In this document: positions 26,335 to 35,140 of the stretch, piece after piece | How the letters are laid out: each line of letters starts with the position of its first letter | Position numbering within the stretch: position 1 is the stretch's first letter | Source of the DNA: Bacteroidota bacterium | Lineage (GTDB): Bacteria > Bacteroidota > Bacteroidia > Chitinophagales > Saprospiraceae | Assembly (NCBI GenBank): GCA_029781865.1 | Contig: JAKOVW010000079.1 | Location: 62,001-126,000 of the forward strand | Reading direction: 5' to 3' | DNA: 64,000 nucleotides | Translations under genes and position numbers: made by a program | Notes under the pieces: model-generated | What the model was told of the DNA's origin: nothing | What the model saw: only the letters and a program-made list of their open reading frames with translations | The model's database searches: none

Positions 26335-27981
26335 TCAATTTGTGTTCTCGTCAACTTCTTCAAGTTTTGGTATATTAAGAGGATTGCTCTTCAGATTGAT
26401 AATTTGATTTTGTGAGAACCAGGCCGTTTGATCGTAAAACAAAAAGATCACAGGAGCTTCATCAATTATTATTCGATTCATCTGTTGATATAATTTTGAA
26501 CGAATTTCATGATTATTTTCCCGGATGGCAAGTTCATACAGGCGGTCATACTCTGCATTGCTGAATCTGGTATAATTCGGTGGAGCGGGATTTTTGCTGT
26601 AAAATACATTTAAAAAAGATTCTTCATCCGGATAATCCGCGATCCAGGAAGCCCGGAATAATTGTAATTCTGATAATCTCATTTTTTCACGTAATGTGGC
26701 TGTTTCAACAAGATCGATTTTTACCGGTATCCCAATTTCTTCCCATTCTTTGGCAACAAAGGTGATTAGATCCACATAATCTTTATTGGTATAAATGGTC
26801 AATTCCGGAAACTTATTTTTATTTTCATATCCTGCCAGTTTTAATAATTGTCTGGCGGAATCGACATTAAAACTATAGGCATCGGGGGTACTTTCGTTTG
26901 TAACTGGTAAGCCTTTGGGTATAAACCCCCTTACAGCCGGATTGCCAATTCCAAACTTCAGCAACTGTAACATAGTTTTCCGGTCGATTGCAAAATTTAA
27001 AGCCTGTCTTACTCTTTTGTCTGATAATGGATTGGATTTATCCAGCAATTTGAAATTAATCCCAATGTATTCTGTATTCAGAAAATCACCTTTAATCAAT
27101 TTCATTTGTTTTTTTCTGTCTTCTCTAAGGTCTCCTTCACGCGTAACCAATTGCAAGGCAAATCCCGATTGTAATCCTGAAAAAAAGTCGATTTCATTTT
27201 TTAAGAATTCGAGATAGGCCGTATTGCGGTCTTCAATAAAGCTGATCCGGATTCCTTCCAATAAAGGAAGTCCGGGTTTGTAATACGTGGGATTTTTACT
27301 GAGAAACAAACCGCGCCGGTCAATCCATTTTTTTAATTGAAATGGTCCTGTGCCGACCGGATGCTTGCCGATTTCATTCTTATAAAATAAGACAGCTTCT
27401 TCAGGTAACACGCTGCAGTATTGCATCGTCAGCATTTGAAGTAAAGGCGAGAATGCAGATTTTAAATGTATGATGAATGTAGTATCGTCAATTGCCTGAA
27501 AGGGAATTAATGTGTCCACTTTGTCTCTGAAAATCCAGGAACCAGGAGAATTGACATCCGGATCAAGTAGACGATTAAAGCTATAAACAACATCTTTAGC
27601 GGTCACTCGTCTTGTATTCTCTTTTCCAAAGCAAGGGTCGGAATGAAATAAAACATCATTTCTCAAGTTAAAACGGTAAGTCAGTCCATCTTCAGAAATG
27701 TCCCATGATTTAGCTATTTCAGGAATGATCCTCATAGAATCGTTGAGATCAATTAGCTGATTAAACAAATGATCTATTGCCCAAACATTGTTTTGTGTTT
27801 TGGCAAAGGCGGGATCTAAAGAAGTGATATAATTTACCTGATTATAATGAAATACTCTTGGTCTTATAGTGGGCGACTTGTCTTTACATGAAAAGCAGGT
27901 AAATAATATAACGGCAGAACACCAATACAAGAAGTGACGTGATACATTATTATCACTACCATTTAGTCCAGGCCAATTCAT
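26335..27981 (-). CDS. ABC transporter substrate-binding lipoprotein, peptide/nickel (SBP_bac_5) family
   Basis: A 548-residue family 5 solute-binding protein (DppA/OppA-like). The signal ends in LFTCFSC with the lipid-carrying Cys about residue 32. Family blocks are readable: EIAKSWDISEDGLTYRFNLRNDVLFH, VTAKDVVYSFNRLLDP, HPVGTGPFQLKKW, and VRQALNFAIDRKTMLQLL. It binds oligopeptides or similar ligands outside the inner membrane. No permease or ATPase genes are adjacent, so it is an orphan here. A TATATTTG -7 box sits only 5 bases upstream of ATG 27981, so the message may be nearly leaderless or start translation slightly downstream. The ligand is unknown. Confidence 0.93.
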   Translation of the reverse strand: MNWPGLNGSDNNVSRHFLYWCSAVILFTCFSCKDKSPTIRPRVFHYNQVNYITSLDPAFAKTQNNVWAIDHLFNQLIDLNDSMRIIPEIAKSWDISEDGLTYRFNLRNDVLFHSDPCFGKENTRRVTAKDVVYSFNRLLDPDVNSPGSWIFRDKVDTLIPFQAIDDTTFIIHLKSAFSPLLQMLTMQYCSVLPEEAVLFYKNEIGKHPVGTGPFQLKKWIDRRGLFLSKNPTYYKPGLPLLEGIRISFIEDRNTAYLEFLKNEIDFFSGLQSGFALQLVTREGDLREDRKKQMKLIKGDFLNTEYIGINFKLLDKSNPLSDKRVRQALNFAIDRKTMLQLLKFGIGNPAVRGFIPKGLPVTNESTPDAYSFNVDSARQLLKLAGYENKNKFPELTIYTNKDYVDLITFVAKEWEEIGIPVKIDLVETATLREKMRLSELQLFRASWIADYPDEESFLNVFYSKNPAPPNYTRFSNAEYDRLYELAIRENNHEIRSKLYQQMNRIIIDEAPVIFLFYDQTAWFSQNQIINLKSNPLNIPKLEEVDENTN

Positions 27982-27985
27982 GTCT

Positions 27986-27993
27986 CAAATATA
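27986..27993 (-). promoter_or_regulatory. -7 box upstream of the solute-binding protein
   Basis: TATATTTG on the minus strand, exact consensus. Its closeness to the ATG (5 bases) implies a leaderless transcript or a chance match. Confidence 0.3.
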
Positions 27994-28128
27994 AATGGCT
28001 ATTTCGCCATTGATAGCCTCTTTGCAGAATAAAGTATTAATCTATTCTTGTGCAAGTCTAAGACGGGAAGAACATTTTGGGTTTATACTTAAAAATCGTT
28101 AAATCAATTCCTTATACACCCTGTGGAA

Positions 28129-28161
28129 TTTGCGACATCTGCGATTATTGCTGTAGGTTTG
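28129..28161 (+). promoter_or_regulatory. Full Bacteroidota-type promoter of the hydrolase-parAB operon
   Basis: TTTG at 28129-28132, a 21-base spacer, then TAGGTTTG at 28154-28161, 14 bases before the ATG at 28176. Confidence 0.6.
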
Positions 28162-28175
28162 CGTAAATTTTAAAT

Positions 28176-28856
28176 ATGAAGATCCAATATTACGGCCATT
28201 CGTGTTACGCGGTTGAATTATTGAATAAGCGGATTCTGTTCGATCCCTTTATAGCCGGTAATCCGCTTGCTAAAGATGTTGATATTCAAGATGTTAAAGC
28301 AGATTATATACTTATTTCTCACGGGCATGGGGATCATATAGGAGATGCCGAGCTAATAGCCAAAAACAACAATGCACCGGTAATTGGAGCTTACGAGGTA
28401 GTTTCCTGGCTGGAAAACAAAGGGCTCTCCGGATTTCATATGAATATCGGCGGGAAAAGAAAATTCGATTTCGGCACAGTGAAGATGGTAAATGCTATTC
28501 ATTCCAGCATACTTCCGGATGGAAATTATGGGGCAAATCCGGCAGGTTTCCTGGTTTATGGGGACGAATTCAGTTTTTATTTTGCAGGAGATACAGCGCT
28601 TACTATGGACATGCAACTAATACCTATGATCGCTCCTAAGTTGGATTTTGCATTTTTACCAATTGGGGACAATTTCACCATGGGTTATGAAGATGCTTTG
28701 CTGGCGTCTGATTTTATTAAATGTGACACTATAATAGCTTGTCACTATGATACCTTTCCGGTAATTGAAATTGATCATCAAAAGGTAACCAATGCATTTT
28801 TAGGAAGAAATAAGCGAATCATACTTCCTAAAGTCAATGAATTATTTTCTGTATAA
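28176..28856 (+). CDS. UPF0173 metal-dependent hydrolase (metallo-beta-lactamase fold)
   Basis: A 226-residue cytoplasmic protein of the UPF0173/YtkL family. The metal site SHGHGDH gives His49, His51, Asp53 and His54. AIHSS (His~110), [10 protein letters not shown] (metal-bridging Asp) and [11 protein letters not shown] (final His) complete the binuclear site. FDPFIAGNP (23-30) is typical of the family. The physiological substrate is not known. Its stop shares one base with the parA start (TAATG), so it is translationally coupled to parA and first in the operon with parB and the DUF5683 gene. Confidence 0.92.
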   Translation: MKIQYYGHSCYAVELLNKRILFDPFIAGNPLAKDVDIQDVKADYILISHGHGDHIGDAELIAKNNNAPVIGAYEVVSWLENKGLSGFHMNIGGKRKFDFGTVKMVNAIHSSILPDGNYGANPAGFLVYGDEFSFYFAGDTALTMDMQLIPMIAPKLDFAFLPIGDNFTMGYEDALLASDFIKCDTIIACHYDTFPVIEIDHQKVTNAFLGRNKRIILPKVNELFSV

Positions 28857-29617
28857 TGGGAAAAGTAGTCGCAATAGCGAATCAAAAAGGCGGTGTAGGC
28901 AAAACCACTACCGCAATTAATCTTGCTTCCTGTATTGCAATATTGGAAAAGAAAGTGTTATTGGTTGATGCAGATCCGCAAGCCAATAGTACATCCGGCA
29001 CCGGTGCTGACTCCGAAGCCATCCAATACAGTTTATATGATTGCATGATTAATGATGTCGATCCACACGATGTCATTATTGCAACAGATACGCCGAATCT
29101 TTACCTGTTGCCATCGCATATCGATCTTGTTGGCGCAGACATTGAATTAGTAAACCGACCCAATCGTGAAAAAGCAATGAAGGCGGTTATTGATAAAATA
29201 AGGGATGAGTATGATTTTATCTTTATTGATTGTCTTCCTTCCTTAGGGCTTACCACAATAAATGCATTGACTGCTGCCGATTCAGTCCTGATTCCAGTGC
29301 AATGTGAATTGTTTGCATTAGAAGGCTTATCCAAGATTAAAAATACAATTGAATTGGTTAAAGCAGTGTTGAATCCTAAACTTGAAATAGAAGGTGTTTT
29401 GCTTAGCATGTATGATAAGCGCTTAAGACTTTCGACGATGGTAATTCAGAATATAAAAGAAAACATTCATCTGCCTATATTTGAAACGATCATTCACAGG
29501 AATTCTAAAATATCAGAAGCACCTTTGGTAAAAAAACCTGTTGTCTTGTATGACGCTGCAAGTAAAGGAAGTCACAATTTTTTAAATCTTGCGGATGAAT
29601 TCATGCGCAAAAATTAA
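28856..29617 (+). CDS. parA: Chromosome-partitioning ATPase ParA/Soj
   Basis: A Walker-type ATPase of 253 residues that moves or positions ParB-bound chromosome origins. The deviant Walker A KGGVGKTT is at residues 11-18, [13 protein letters not shown] gives the Walker A' region, and [22 protein letters not shown] the Walker B part. The C-terminal segment [15 protein letters not shown] contains the conserved DNA-binding Arg/Lys of Soj. There is no N-terminal HTH, so this is the chromosomal (type Ia small) form. The arrangement hydrolase-parA-parB-DUF5683 has spacings of -1, 9 and 3 bases. ParAB loci often lie near the replication origin, but no clear oriC was found here. Confidence 0.95.
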   Translation: MGKVVAIANQKGGVGKTTTAINLASCIAILEKKVLLVDADPQANSTSGTGADSEAIQYSLYDCMINDVDPHDVIIATDTPNLYLLPSHIDLVGADIELVNRPNREKAMKAVIDKIRDEYDFIFIDCLPSLGLTTINALTAADSVLIPVQCELFALEGLSKIKNTIELVKAVLNPKLEIEGVLLSMYDKRLRLSTMVIQNIKENIHLPIFETIIHRNSKISEAPLVKKPVVLYDAASKGSHNFLNLADEFMRKN

Positions 29618-29626
29618 TTCTAACTT

Positions 29627-30517
29627 ATGAGTCAGAAAAGCGAATTAGGGAAAGGCTTGCGAGCTCTCTTATCCAACATAAATACGGAAACTGGTGTTAA
29701 AACCAATCCGGTAAGCAGCACAGCAATAAATACAGTAAGTGTGATTCCGGTTGCTCAGATTCATACTAACAAATTACAACCAAGACATGTATTCGAAGAA
29801 GAATTAATTAAAGAACTTTCAGATTCGATTAAAACCTACGGAATCATACAGCCGCTGACGGTGCGCAAAACGAATATTGATGAGTACCAGATCATTAGCG
29901 GAGAAAGAAGGTACAGGGCTTCACTTTTGGCAGGACTTAAAGAAATTCCGGTATATGTGCGCACTGCTAATGACAATGAGATGCTGGAAATGGCATTGGT
30001 AGAAAATATACAAAGAGAAGATCTTAATCCGATTGAGATTGCCATTTCATATCAAAGATTGTCTGATGAATACAATTATACTCAGGAAGAACTTTCGAGC
30101 CGTGTTGGAAAAAAAAGAAGTACAATAAGCAATTATGTTCGCTTACTAAAATTACCTGTCGAAATTCAAAATGCAATTAAGAACAAATCGCTATCCATGG
30201 GTCATGCCAGAGTAATCGCAGGAGTGGATGATCTCATGCAACAGATGCAATTATTTAAAGATATTCAAACAAAGGAATTGTCAGTAAGGGATGCAGAAAA
30301 GATTTTACAATCCTATTCCCGTGCAAAGGCCAGGAAGCCAGTGAAGCCAGTTCCTTCTGCAACTCCGGGTCAGATTAAATTGCTGGAAGATCGGATGAGT
30401 GCTTTTTTTGGCTATAAAGTTCATATAGCCCGAAAGCAGAACGGCGAAGGTCAAATTGTTATAAAATTTAAGGATGACAGACAATTAAATGATATTTTCG
30501 ATCGTATTGAAGACTAA
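29627..30517 (+). CDS. parB: Chromosome-partitioning protein ParB (CTPase, parS-binding)
   Basis: A 296-residue protein. The N-terminal CTPase domain has the ParB boxes SGERRYRASLLAG (Box II) and ALVENIQREDLNPIE (Box III), preceded by VIPVAQIHTNKLQPRHVFEEELIKELSDSIKTYGIIQPL. The helix-turn-helix that reads parS lies in YTQEELSSRVGKKRSTISNYVRLLKLP. The C-terminal dimerisation part (about 240-296) is basic and ends with IVIKFKDDRQLNDIFDRI. It starts 9 bases after parA. I did not find a perfect parS palindrome (TGTTNCACGTGAAACA-like) inside the window, so binding sites are presumably elsewhere. Confidence 0.95.
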   Translation: MSQKSELGKGLRALLSNINTETGVKTNPVSSTAINTVSVIPVAQIHTNKLQPRHVFEEELIKELSDSIKTYGIIQPLTVRKTNIDEYQIISGERRYRASLLAGLKEIPVYVRTANDNEMLEMALVENIQREDLNPIEIAISYQRLSDEYNYTQEELSSRVGKKRSTISNYVRLLKLPVEIQNAIKNKSLSMGHARVIAGVDDLMQQMQLFKDIQTKELSVRDAEKILQSYSRAKARKPVKPVPSATPGQIKLLEDRMSAFFGYKVHIARKQNGEGQIVIKFKDDRQLNDIFDRIED

Positions 30518-30520
30518 TTT

Positions 30521-31135
30521 ATGAGAACAATTGTCTTCGTTATAGCATTTATTGGTTTCATTATTCAGGCATCTTCGGCTCAGGAATACAAAGACAGTGT
30601 TAAAACGAATGCACCACAGCCGGATAGTGTTAAGGCGCCCGGAATATTTTCTGTGTTGTTTAAAGGAAAACCAGGCAAAGCCTTTATTTATTCATTGATT
30701 TTACCCGGTGCCGGACAGGTTTACAATAAAAGTTATTGGAAGGTGCCGATCATTTACACAGGTTTGGGTCTGTTGATTTATTCCATCAATTTTAATTCTA
30801 AAGAATACAACAGGTTTGATAATGCCTATCATCTCAGGGTGGACCTTGAAAAAGCGAACGCAGAAAGAGTAAAAGCAGGTCTCGAACCACTTAATCCTAC
30901 TGATGAATTTAAAGATGTATTGACCCTCACCGGGATTAATAGTTATCGTCAATTTTATGATAAAAATCTTCAGTTAAGTTATATCGGAATCGGACTGGTT
31001 TATTTATTAAATGGAATTGAAGCATTTGTCGACAGGCATTTACAGGATTTCGATGTTTCTAAAAACCTGAGTTTCCAATATGCTCCAAGTCTTTATTCAG
31101 CTGCTGGTCAAGTCACCTTGAGATTGACTTTTTAG
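30521..31135 (+). CDS. DUF5683 domain membrane-associated protein
   Basis: A 204-residue protein with signal peptide 1-20 (cut after SSAQ). The core FSVLFKGKPGKAFIYSLILPGAGQVYNKSYWKVPIIYTGLGLLIYSINFNSKEY is the DUF5683 signature, with two hydrophobic stretches (about 66-78 and 83-98) and a third near 150-170 (GIGLVYLLNGIEAFVDRHL). The family is common in Bacteroidota and is typically found after parB, as here (3 bases). The C-terminus looks beta-rich. Function unknown; an envelope role linked to the chromosome-segregation operon is only contextual. Confidence 0.85.
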   Translation: MRTIVFVIAFIGFIIQASSAQEYKDSVKTNAPQPDSVKAPGIFSVLFKGKPGKAFIYSLILPGAGQVYNKSYWKVPIIYTGLGLLIYSINFNSKEYNRFDNAYHLRVDLEKANAERVKAGLEPLNPTDEFKDVLTLTGINSYRQFYDKNLQLSYIGIGLVYLLNGIEAFVDRHLQDFDVSKNLSFQYAPSLYSAAGQVTLRLTF

Positions 31136-31237
31136 TAAACGGTCTTTAGATTCTGAGCGAATTAATCAGAATGAGTATAAACACTTATACATTTCGTAAA
31201 GCCTGTTTATTGATTATTCTATTCGTGAGAGAAGGCC

Positions 31238-31555
31238 TTACATCCAACCCAATAATTTAGCAAACTTCATCATTTCACCCTGGTTGCTGATTTTTAACTT
31301 ACCCGTTAGTATGGCCATCATGGGATTTAATTCACCTTTAAAAACCTTTTTTAAATCATCTGCTTTTGCCTTGATGACGCAAGTTGGATTTCCATTTAAC
31401 CCTTCACTGGTTATCATGCGGCCATTTTCTACCAGCACAGTGACTTGTCCGCCTTCATCTCCTTCAAGATCAAAATGAAAACAGGTAGATAAGCCTTGTA
31501 GTAATTCTGTGTTAACCTTTTCAGGCAGATGAAGTAAAAATTCTTTCGTTTGCAT
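31238..31555 (-). CDS. SCP2 sterol-carrier-like domain protein
   Basis: A 105-residue single-domain protein. The pattern VNTELLQGLSTCFHFDLEGDEGGQVTVLVENG...ITSEG...PTCVIKAKADDLKKVFKGELNPMMAILTGKLKISNQGEMMKFAKLLG matches the SCP2 fold, which has a lipid-binding cavity and is involved in lipid or acyl-CoA transfer. It starts 6 bases after the M1 peptidase gene, as the third gene of the CPBP-M1-SCP2 run. No enzymatic residues are expected. The bound lipid is unknown. Confidence 0.87.
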   Translation of the reverse strand: MQTKEFLLHLPEKVNTELLQGLSTCFHFDLEGDEGGQVTVLVENGRMITSEGLNGNPTCVIKAKADDLKKVFKGELNPMMAILTGKLKISNQGEMMKFAKLLGWM

Positions 31556-31560
31556 GTTAT

Positions 31561-33396
31561 TTATTTTTTAAGTGATATAACATCATTTGATGAATTGATA
31601 TCGATTAACTGATTTTCCGGATTCAATCTGATTTCAGATATTTCAGATAGTTTCCGGTCTATATCAAATTGATAAACCGGATTAACCCAGGACCAAGCAG
31701 GAAGTGGTTGAACCCGTTTGGTATCTGTAAATTGCTTGCTTCCCATCATCAAATCCAGAGGTATATAGTATAGAATCTGCTTGCCATCGGTAAAGCTGAC
31801 TTTTACTTCAATAGGCATCGGAAACAATTCATATCGTTTTAATTTAATTATAGACTTTCCATTCGCTTCGTAAATGCTATCAATGCCGTAATCCACTTTC
31901 TTGGTGGTGTAGACAAAATATTCCTTAAACCAATCCAATTCGAGATCAGCTGCTTTTTCCATGACACGAATAAAATCATTGGGATTCGGATGACGAAATT
32001 TCCATTGCCAGTAATAATCCAACATTCCTTTATTAAATGCATTTTCTCCTATGATATACTTTAATTCTGCAAGACAAACAGCGCCTTTTACATACGCGGC
32101 CATACCGTATGCCCTGTTTGTAGCGTAGTGATCTGCATGTGTGCTAAGTGCTTCTTCGAGTCCACTTTGGGCAAATGCGATATAGTTTTTTATGGTTTCT
32201 AAATGCGGGTCAATGGCGGGCTCTCCTGAGATTATTTTTTCTTGTTTCAAATAATTAAATACTTCTTCTTCGGCATAGGAAGCAAAACCCTCATCCATCC
32301 AGGGATACAGACTTTCATTTGTGGCAAGCATCATTTGGTACCAGCTATGCATTAATTCGTGCAGAGATACACCAACCAGGCTATTAATAGAGCGGTTGCC
32401 GGTAATAAGCGTAGCCATCGGATATTCCATTCCGCCATCACCGCCTTGTATAAATGAATATGCCGGAAAGGGATAAGGCCCGTATTTGGTTTCAATAAAA
32501 TCAAAAGCTTTATCCAAAATCTTTGGTAATTGACTCCAGGATTCTTTAGTCTTTTCATTTTCCTGATAAAAAAAATGTAAAACACAACCATTTTTTCTGG
32601 TAAATGTAGTGTGTGTGTAATCCGGATCTGCAGTCCAGACAAAATCATGCACATTCTCAGCATGAAATTTCCATACTTTTTTGTTGCGATTTGTTGCATT
32701 TTTGGAATATCCGCAACCAACTTCATCCGGATTTTGAAGAATGCCTGTAGCAGCGATGCAATATTTTTTATCCATGTAGATAGTTACATCAAAATCGCCC
32801 CAGGGGCCATAAAATTCTCTCGCTATATAGGATGGAGTATGCCAGCCTTGTTCGTCGTAATTACACAATTTAGGATACCATTGTGCCATTGAATAATCTA
32901 TTCCTTCCGCATTGTTGCGGCCACTTCTTCTGATTTGAACAGGAACCTGTGAGCGGAAACTCATATCAATAGTAACAGATTCACCCGGTTTTACAGGCTT
33001 CTCCAGCAGGACTTCCAGTATTGTACCATGCACTGTATATTTTAAGCGCTCTCTCCCCTGTTTGATAAAATAGATTTTATGAAATCCAATCTCTTCTTTA
33101 TTTAGTTTTTGTATTCTGTTTCCAATTCGTGGATCGGGATCGGCAATTTCCCTCGACTTGATGTCCATATCGCTGCCAGGTTGAAATGCATTGAAATAAA
33201 GATGATAAAATAATTTTTTAAGCGTATCCGGACTATTATTCCACAATTTTAAATTTTGATTTCCATCGAATTGATGATTGTCCGCATCAAAATCGATTTG
33301 CATTTTATACTCAACGCGTTGTTGCCAACGGTAAGATTGTGCGTGGGTCATATTTAAACATCCTATCAGGATAACGCTAAGCCGGGTAAGATTCAT
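31561..33396 (-). CDS. M1 family metallopeptidase (aminopeptidase N-like), secreted
   Basis: A 611-residue zinc peptidase. The signal peptide is 1-20 (cut after MTHAQ). Zinc ligands are HELMH at 346-350 plus Glu369 in MDEGFASYAEEE, and the exopeptidase motif GGMEYP is at 321-326 (GxMEN in classical members). This order and length match the short M1 proteins of Bacteroidota that lack the large C-terminal helical domain. It probably acts in the periplasm or at the surface on peptides. The start overlaps the end of the CPBP protease gene by 20 bases, and the SCP2 gene follows at 5 bases. Confidence 0.93.
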   Translation of the reverse strand: MNLTRLSVILIGCLNMTHAQSYRWQQRVEYKMQIDFDADNHQFDGNQNLKLWNNSPDTLKKLFYHLYFNAFQPGSDMDIKSREIADPDPRIGNRIQKLNKEEIGFHKIYFIKQGRERLKYTVHGTILEVLLEKPVKPGESVTIDMSFRSQVPVQIRRSGRNNAEGIDYSMAQWYPKLCNYDEQGWHTPSYIAREFYGPWGDFDVTIYMDKKYCIAATGILQNPDEVGCGYSKNATNRNKKVWKFHAENVHDFVWTADPDYTHTTFTRKNGCVLHFFYQENEKTKESWSQLPKILDKAFDFIETKYGPYPFPAYSFIQGGDGGMEYPMATLITGNRSINSLVGVSLHELMHSWYQMMLATNESLYPWMDEGFASYAEEEVFNYLKQEKIISGEPAIDPHLETIKNYIAFAQSGLEEALSTHADHYATNRAYGMAAYVKGAVCLAELKYIIGENAFNKGMLDYYWQWKFRHPNPNDFIRVMEKAADLELDWFKEYFVYTTKKVDYGIDSIYEANGKSIIKLKRYELFPMPIEVKVSFTDGKQILYYIPLDLMMGSKQFTDTKRVQPLPAWSWVNPVYQFDIDRKLSEISEIRLNPENQLIDINSSNDVISLKK

Positions 33397-34273
33397 GTAA
33401 AGTATTGTTTGTTATCGCTGAAATAGTTTGAATCCAGTTTAGTTTTCTTAAAATAAAATACAATAGAAGCAGCCCGGATAAATTTGCGATCAAAGTTGGC
33501 CAGGCGGTATCAAATTTTGTATGAAACATGGATGCTGTTTTTAAAGCCGATGAATCGAAATTGACAAAGACGGCAGTATAAAAATTATTTGCCGCATGTA
33601 ATCCAATTGCAATCTCCAGGCCATTGCCAAGGACCGTGAATATGGCAAAAAGCAAACCGGTCGTGAAATAAATGGAACTCATTAACCAATATCCATACTG
33701 TTCGTTTTCCGGATTAGAATTATGGAGTAGTAAAAACACTAAACTGGTGCCGGCAGGACCAAGCCAGATTTTGTTAGTATTTGAGCAAATAGCTTGCAGC
33801 AAATATCCTCTAACAAAAACTTCCTCCGCAGCGGATTGAGCCGAAAGAAAAACTAAAGATATGGCCACCAGATTAAAAAACGGAACAATATCAAAGCTAA
33901 ACGTGTATTGGTGTTTGAAAACTACTGAATTTAATAGTTCAATAATTGCATTAAATGCAATCCAATATCCAAAACAAAACAAGGTTCGTTTCCATTTAAA
34001 ACCGGTGTGACCCGTTAAAAAACTCAAAAGGGATCTTCGATGAAAAAAGGTGGCAAAAAAGAGCAGCAAAACCAGGAAAATGCTAAAAGGTATCAATTGT
34101 AAGAAGTAGTACCAGGCGGAATATTCGCTTTGAATCTGACCGGAAGCCGGAATTAAGTAGTATTGTATAAGAAGGAAAAAGGAAAAACAACACATTAAAG
34201 TGAGGAGGTAAGCCCCGAATCCGGAGTTACCGGCAAGGCCAAGGAAGGGATATCTGAATTTGTTTATTTCCAT
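33377..34273 (-). CDS. CPBP-family intramembrane glutamic protease
   Basis: A 298-residue integral membrane protein with about eight helices. The CAAX-protease/bacteriocin-processing (CPBP, Abi) motifs are present: EEVFVRGYLLQ (EExxxR), the FLLLHNS His box, and the AIGLHAANNFYTAVF third motif. The ATG at 34273 is preferred over a TTG at 34285. An exact TACATTTG -7 box covers 34283-34290, so the TTG would lie inside the promoter. It is first in an operon with M1 and SCP2. Candidate roles are maturation of membrane peptides or immunity-like functions; the substrate is unknown. Confidence 0.9.
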   Translation of the reverse strand: MEINKFRYPFLGLAGNSGFGAYLLTLMCCFSFFLLIQYYLIPASGQIQSEYSAWYYFLQLIPFSIFLVLLLFFATFFHRRSLLSFLTGHTGFKWKRTLFCFGYWIAFNAIIELLNSVVFKHQYTFSFDIVPFFNLVAISLVFLSAQSAAEEVFVRGYLLQAICSNTNKIWLGPAGTSLVFLLLHNSNPENEQYGYWLMSSIYFTTGLLFAIFTVLGNGLEIAIGLHAANNFYTAVFVNFDSSALKTASMFHTKFDTAWPTLIANLSGLLLLYFILRKLNWIQTISAITNNTLHESYPA

Positions 34274-34282
34274 TAGATCAGG

Positions 34283-34290
34283 CAAATGTA
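34283..34290 (-). promoter_or_regulatory. -7 box of the CPBP-M1-SCP2 operon
   Basis: TACATTTG on the minus strand, exact TAnnTTTG, 9 bases before the ATG at 34273. It decides the start codon of the CPBP gene. Confidence 0.5.
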
Positions 34291-34328
34291 TTGAATAGAT
34301 TTATTCTTATTATGTTCAAAAATTCTCC

Positions 34329-34336
34329 TATTTTTG
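34329..34336 (+). promoter_or_regulatory. -7 box upstream of the DUF6580 gene
   Basis: TATTTTTG, exact consensus, 5 bases before the ATG at 34342. If used, the transcript is essentially leaderless. Confidence 0.3.
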
Positions 34337-34341
34337 TTGTC

Positions 34342-34905
34342 ATGAAATTTGTTATACATAAAAACACAAGTTATCTGGTTATGGGTTTGGCTCTGATTGT
34401 GATATTCAGCCGTATTATACCCCATGCCCCGAATTTTACTGGTTCAATCGCAGCCATTATATTTAGTGCTGTAGCATTGAGAAGCTGGAAGGCATTTGTT
34501 GCCGTAATTTTCGCTTATCTGGTATCAGATCTTATCATAAATAATATACTATACAGGCAAACTGAATTTATGTGGATGAGTAATGGTGTTTATTGGATAC
34601 TGCTCCCCTTTGTATTCATTTATATCATTAATTATTTTGCAATTAATAATGAATTCAAGCCTTTTGGAATTTTTACTACAGCATTGCTTTCGTCAACAAT
34701 ATTCTTTTTGATCAGTAATTTTGGAGAGTGGTTTACGTCAAAAGTTATGTATACTCATGATTTTAACGGACTGGTACTTTGTTATTTAAATGCCATTCCA
34801 TTTTTTGGTTATGAATTGGCTGGTACCCTATTCTATTCTTCCGTAATTTTTAGTGTCTACTGGCTCTATTTTTATGTAACACCCGGTTATGAGTACAAAA
34901 AATGA
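34342..34905 (+). CDS. DUF6580 family membrane protein (possible ECF-type substrate binder)
   Basis: A 187-residue inner-membrane protein with five to six helices. The motif LALIVIFSRIIPHAPNFTGSIAAIIFSAVAL at the start and FAYLVSDLIINNI in the second helix are typical of the DUF6580 group, which resembles S-components of ECF vitamin transporters. No ECF ATPase or T-component is adjacent. Three in-frame starts exist (TTG 34291, ATG 34312, ATG 34342). I prefer the last because of the nearby -7 box and the basic start MKFVIHKN. Its last 17 bases overlap a second gene in another frame (DUF5522). Confidence 0.75.
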   Translation: MKFVIHKNTSYLVMGLALIVIFSRIIPHAPNFTGSIAAIIFSAVALRSWKAFVAVIFAYLVSDLIINNILYRQTEFMWMSNGVYWILLPFVFIYIINYFAINNEFKPFGIFTTALLSSTIFFLISNFGEWFTSKVMYTHDFNGLVLCYLNAIPFFGYELAGTLFYSSVIFSVYWLYFYVTPGYEYKK

Positions 34906-35068
34906 AGATCAAAAAGGCACTTGCGCTTCGAATGAATTAAAACAATCCGATTTACTTATTGAAAACAGAGATTACTATCTTGAAAATGGTTTTTTCGTTT
35001 TTACCGCCAGTTACCTGAAAAAGCGAGGATATTGTTGTAAGTCAGGATGCAGGCATTGTCCTTATTAA
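34889..35068 (+). CDS. Small Cys-rich DUF5522 protein (59 residues)
   Basis: A short gene that overlaps the end of the DUF6580 gene by 17 bases in another frame. The product contains NRDYYLENGFFVFTASYLKKRGYCCKSGCRHCPY at its C-terminus. The last part, with four Cys (CCxxxCxxC) and a terminal Pro-Tyr, is the DUF5522 hallmark and looks like a small metal-binding knot. Homologues are short cytoplasmic proteins of unknown role in Bacteroidota and Proteobacteria. The overlap implies translational coupling to the upstream membrane protein. Below 60 codons it is easy to lose in automatic annotation. Confidence 0.85.
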   Translation: MSTKNEDQKGTCASNELKQSDLLIENRDYYLENGFFVFTASYLKKRGYCCKSGCRHCPY

Positions 35069-35140
35069 CTTCATGAGCCGGATAAAATCGTTTGAATGCC
35101 CTTCGTACTATTATCCTTGTTTGAATTATGGGGCGATTTC

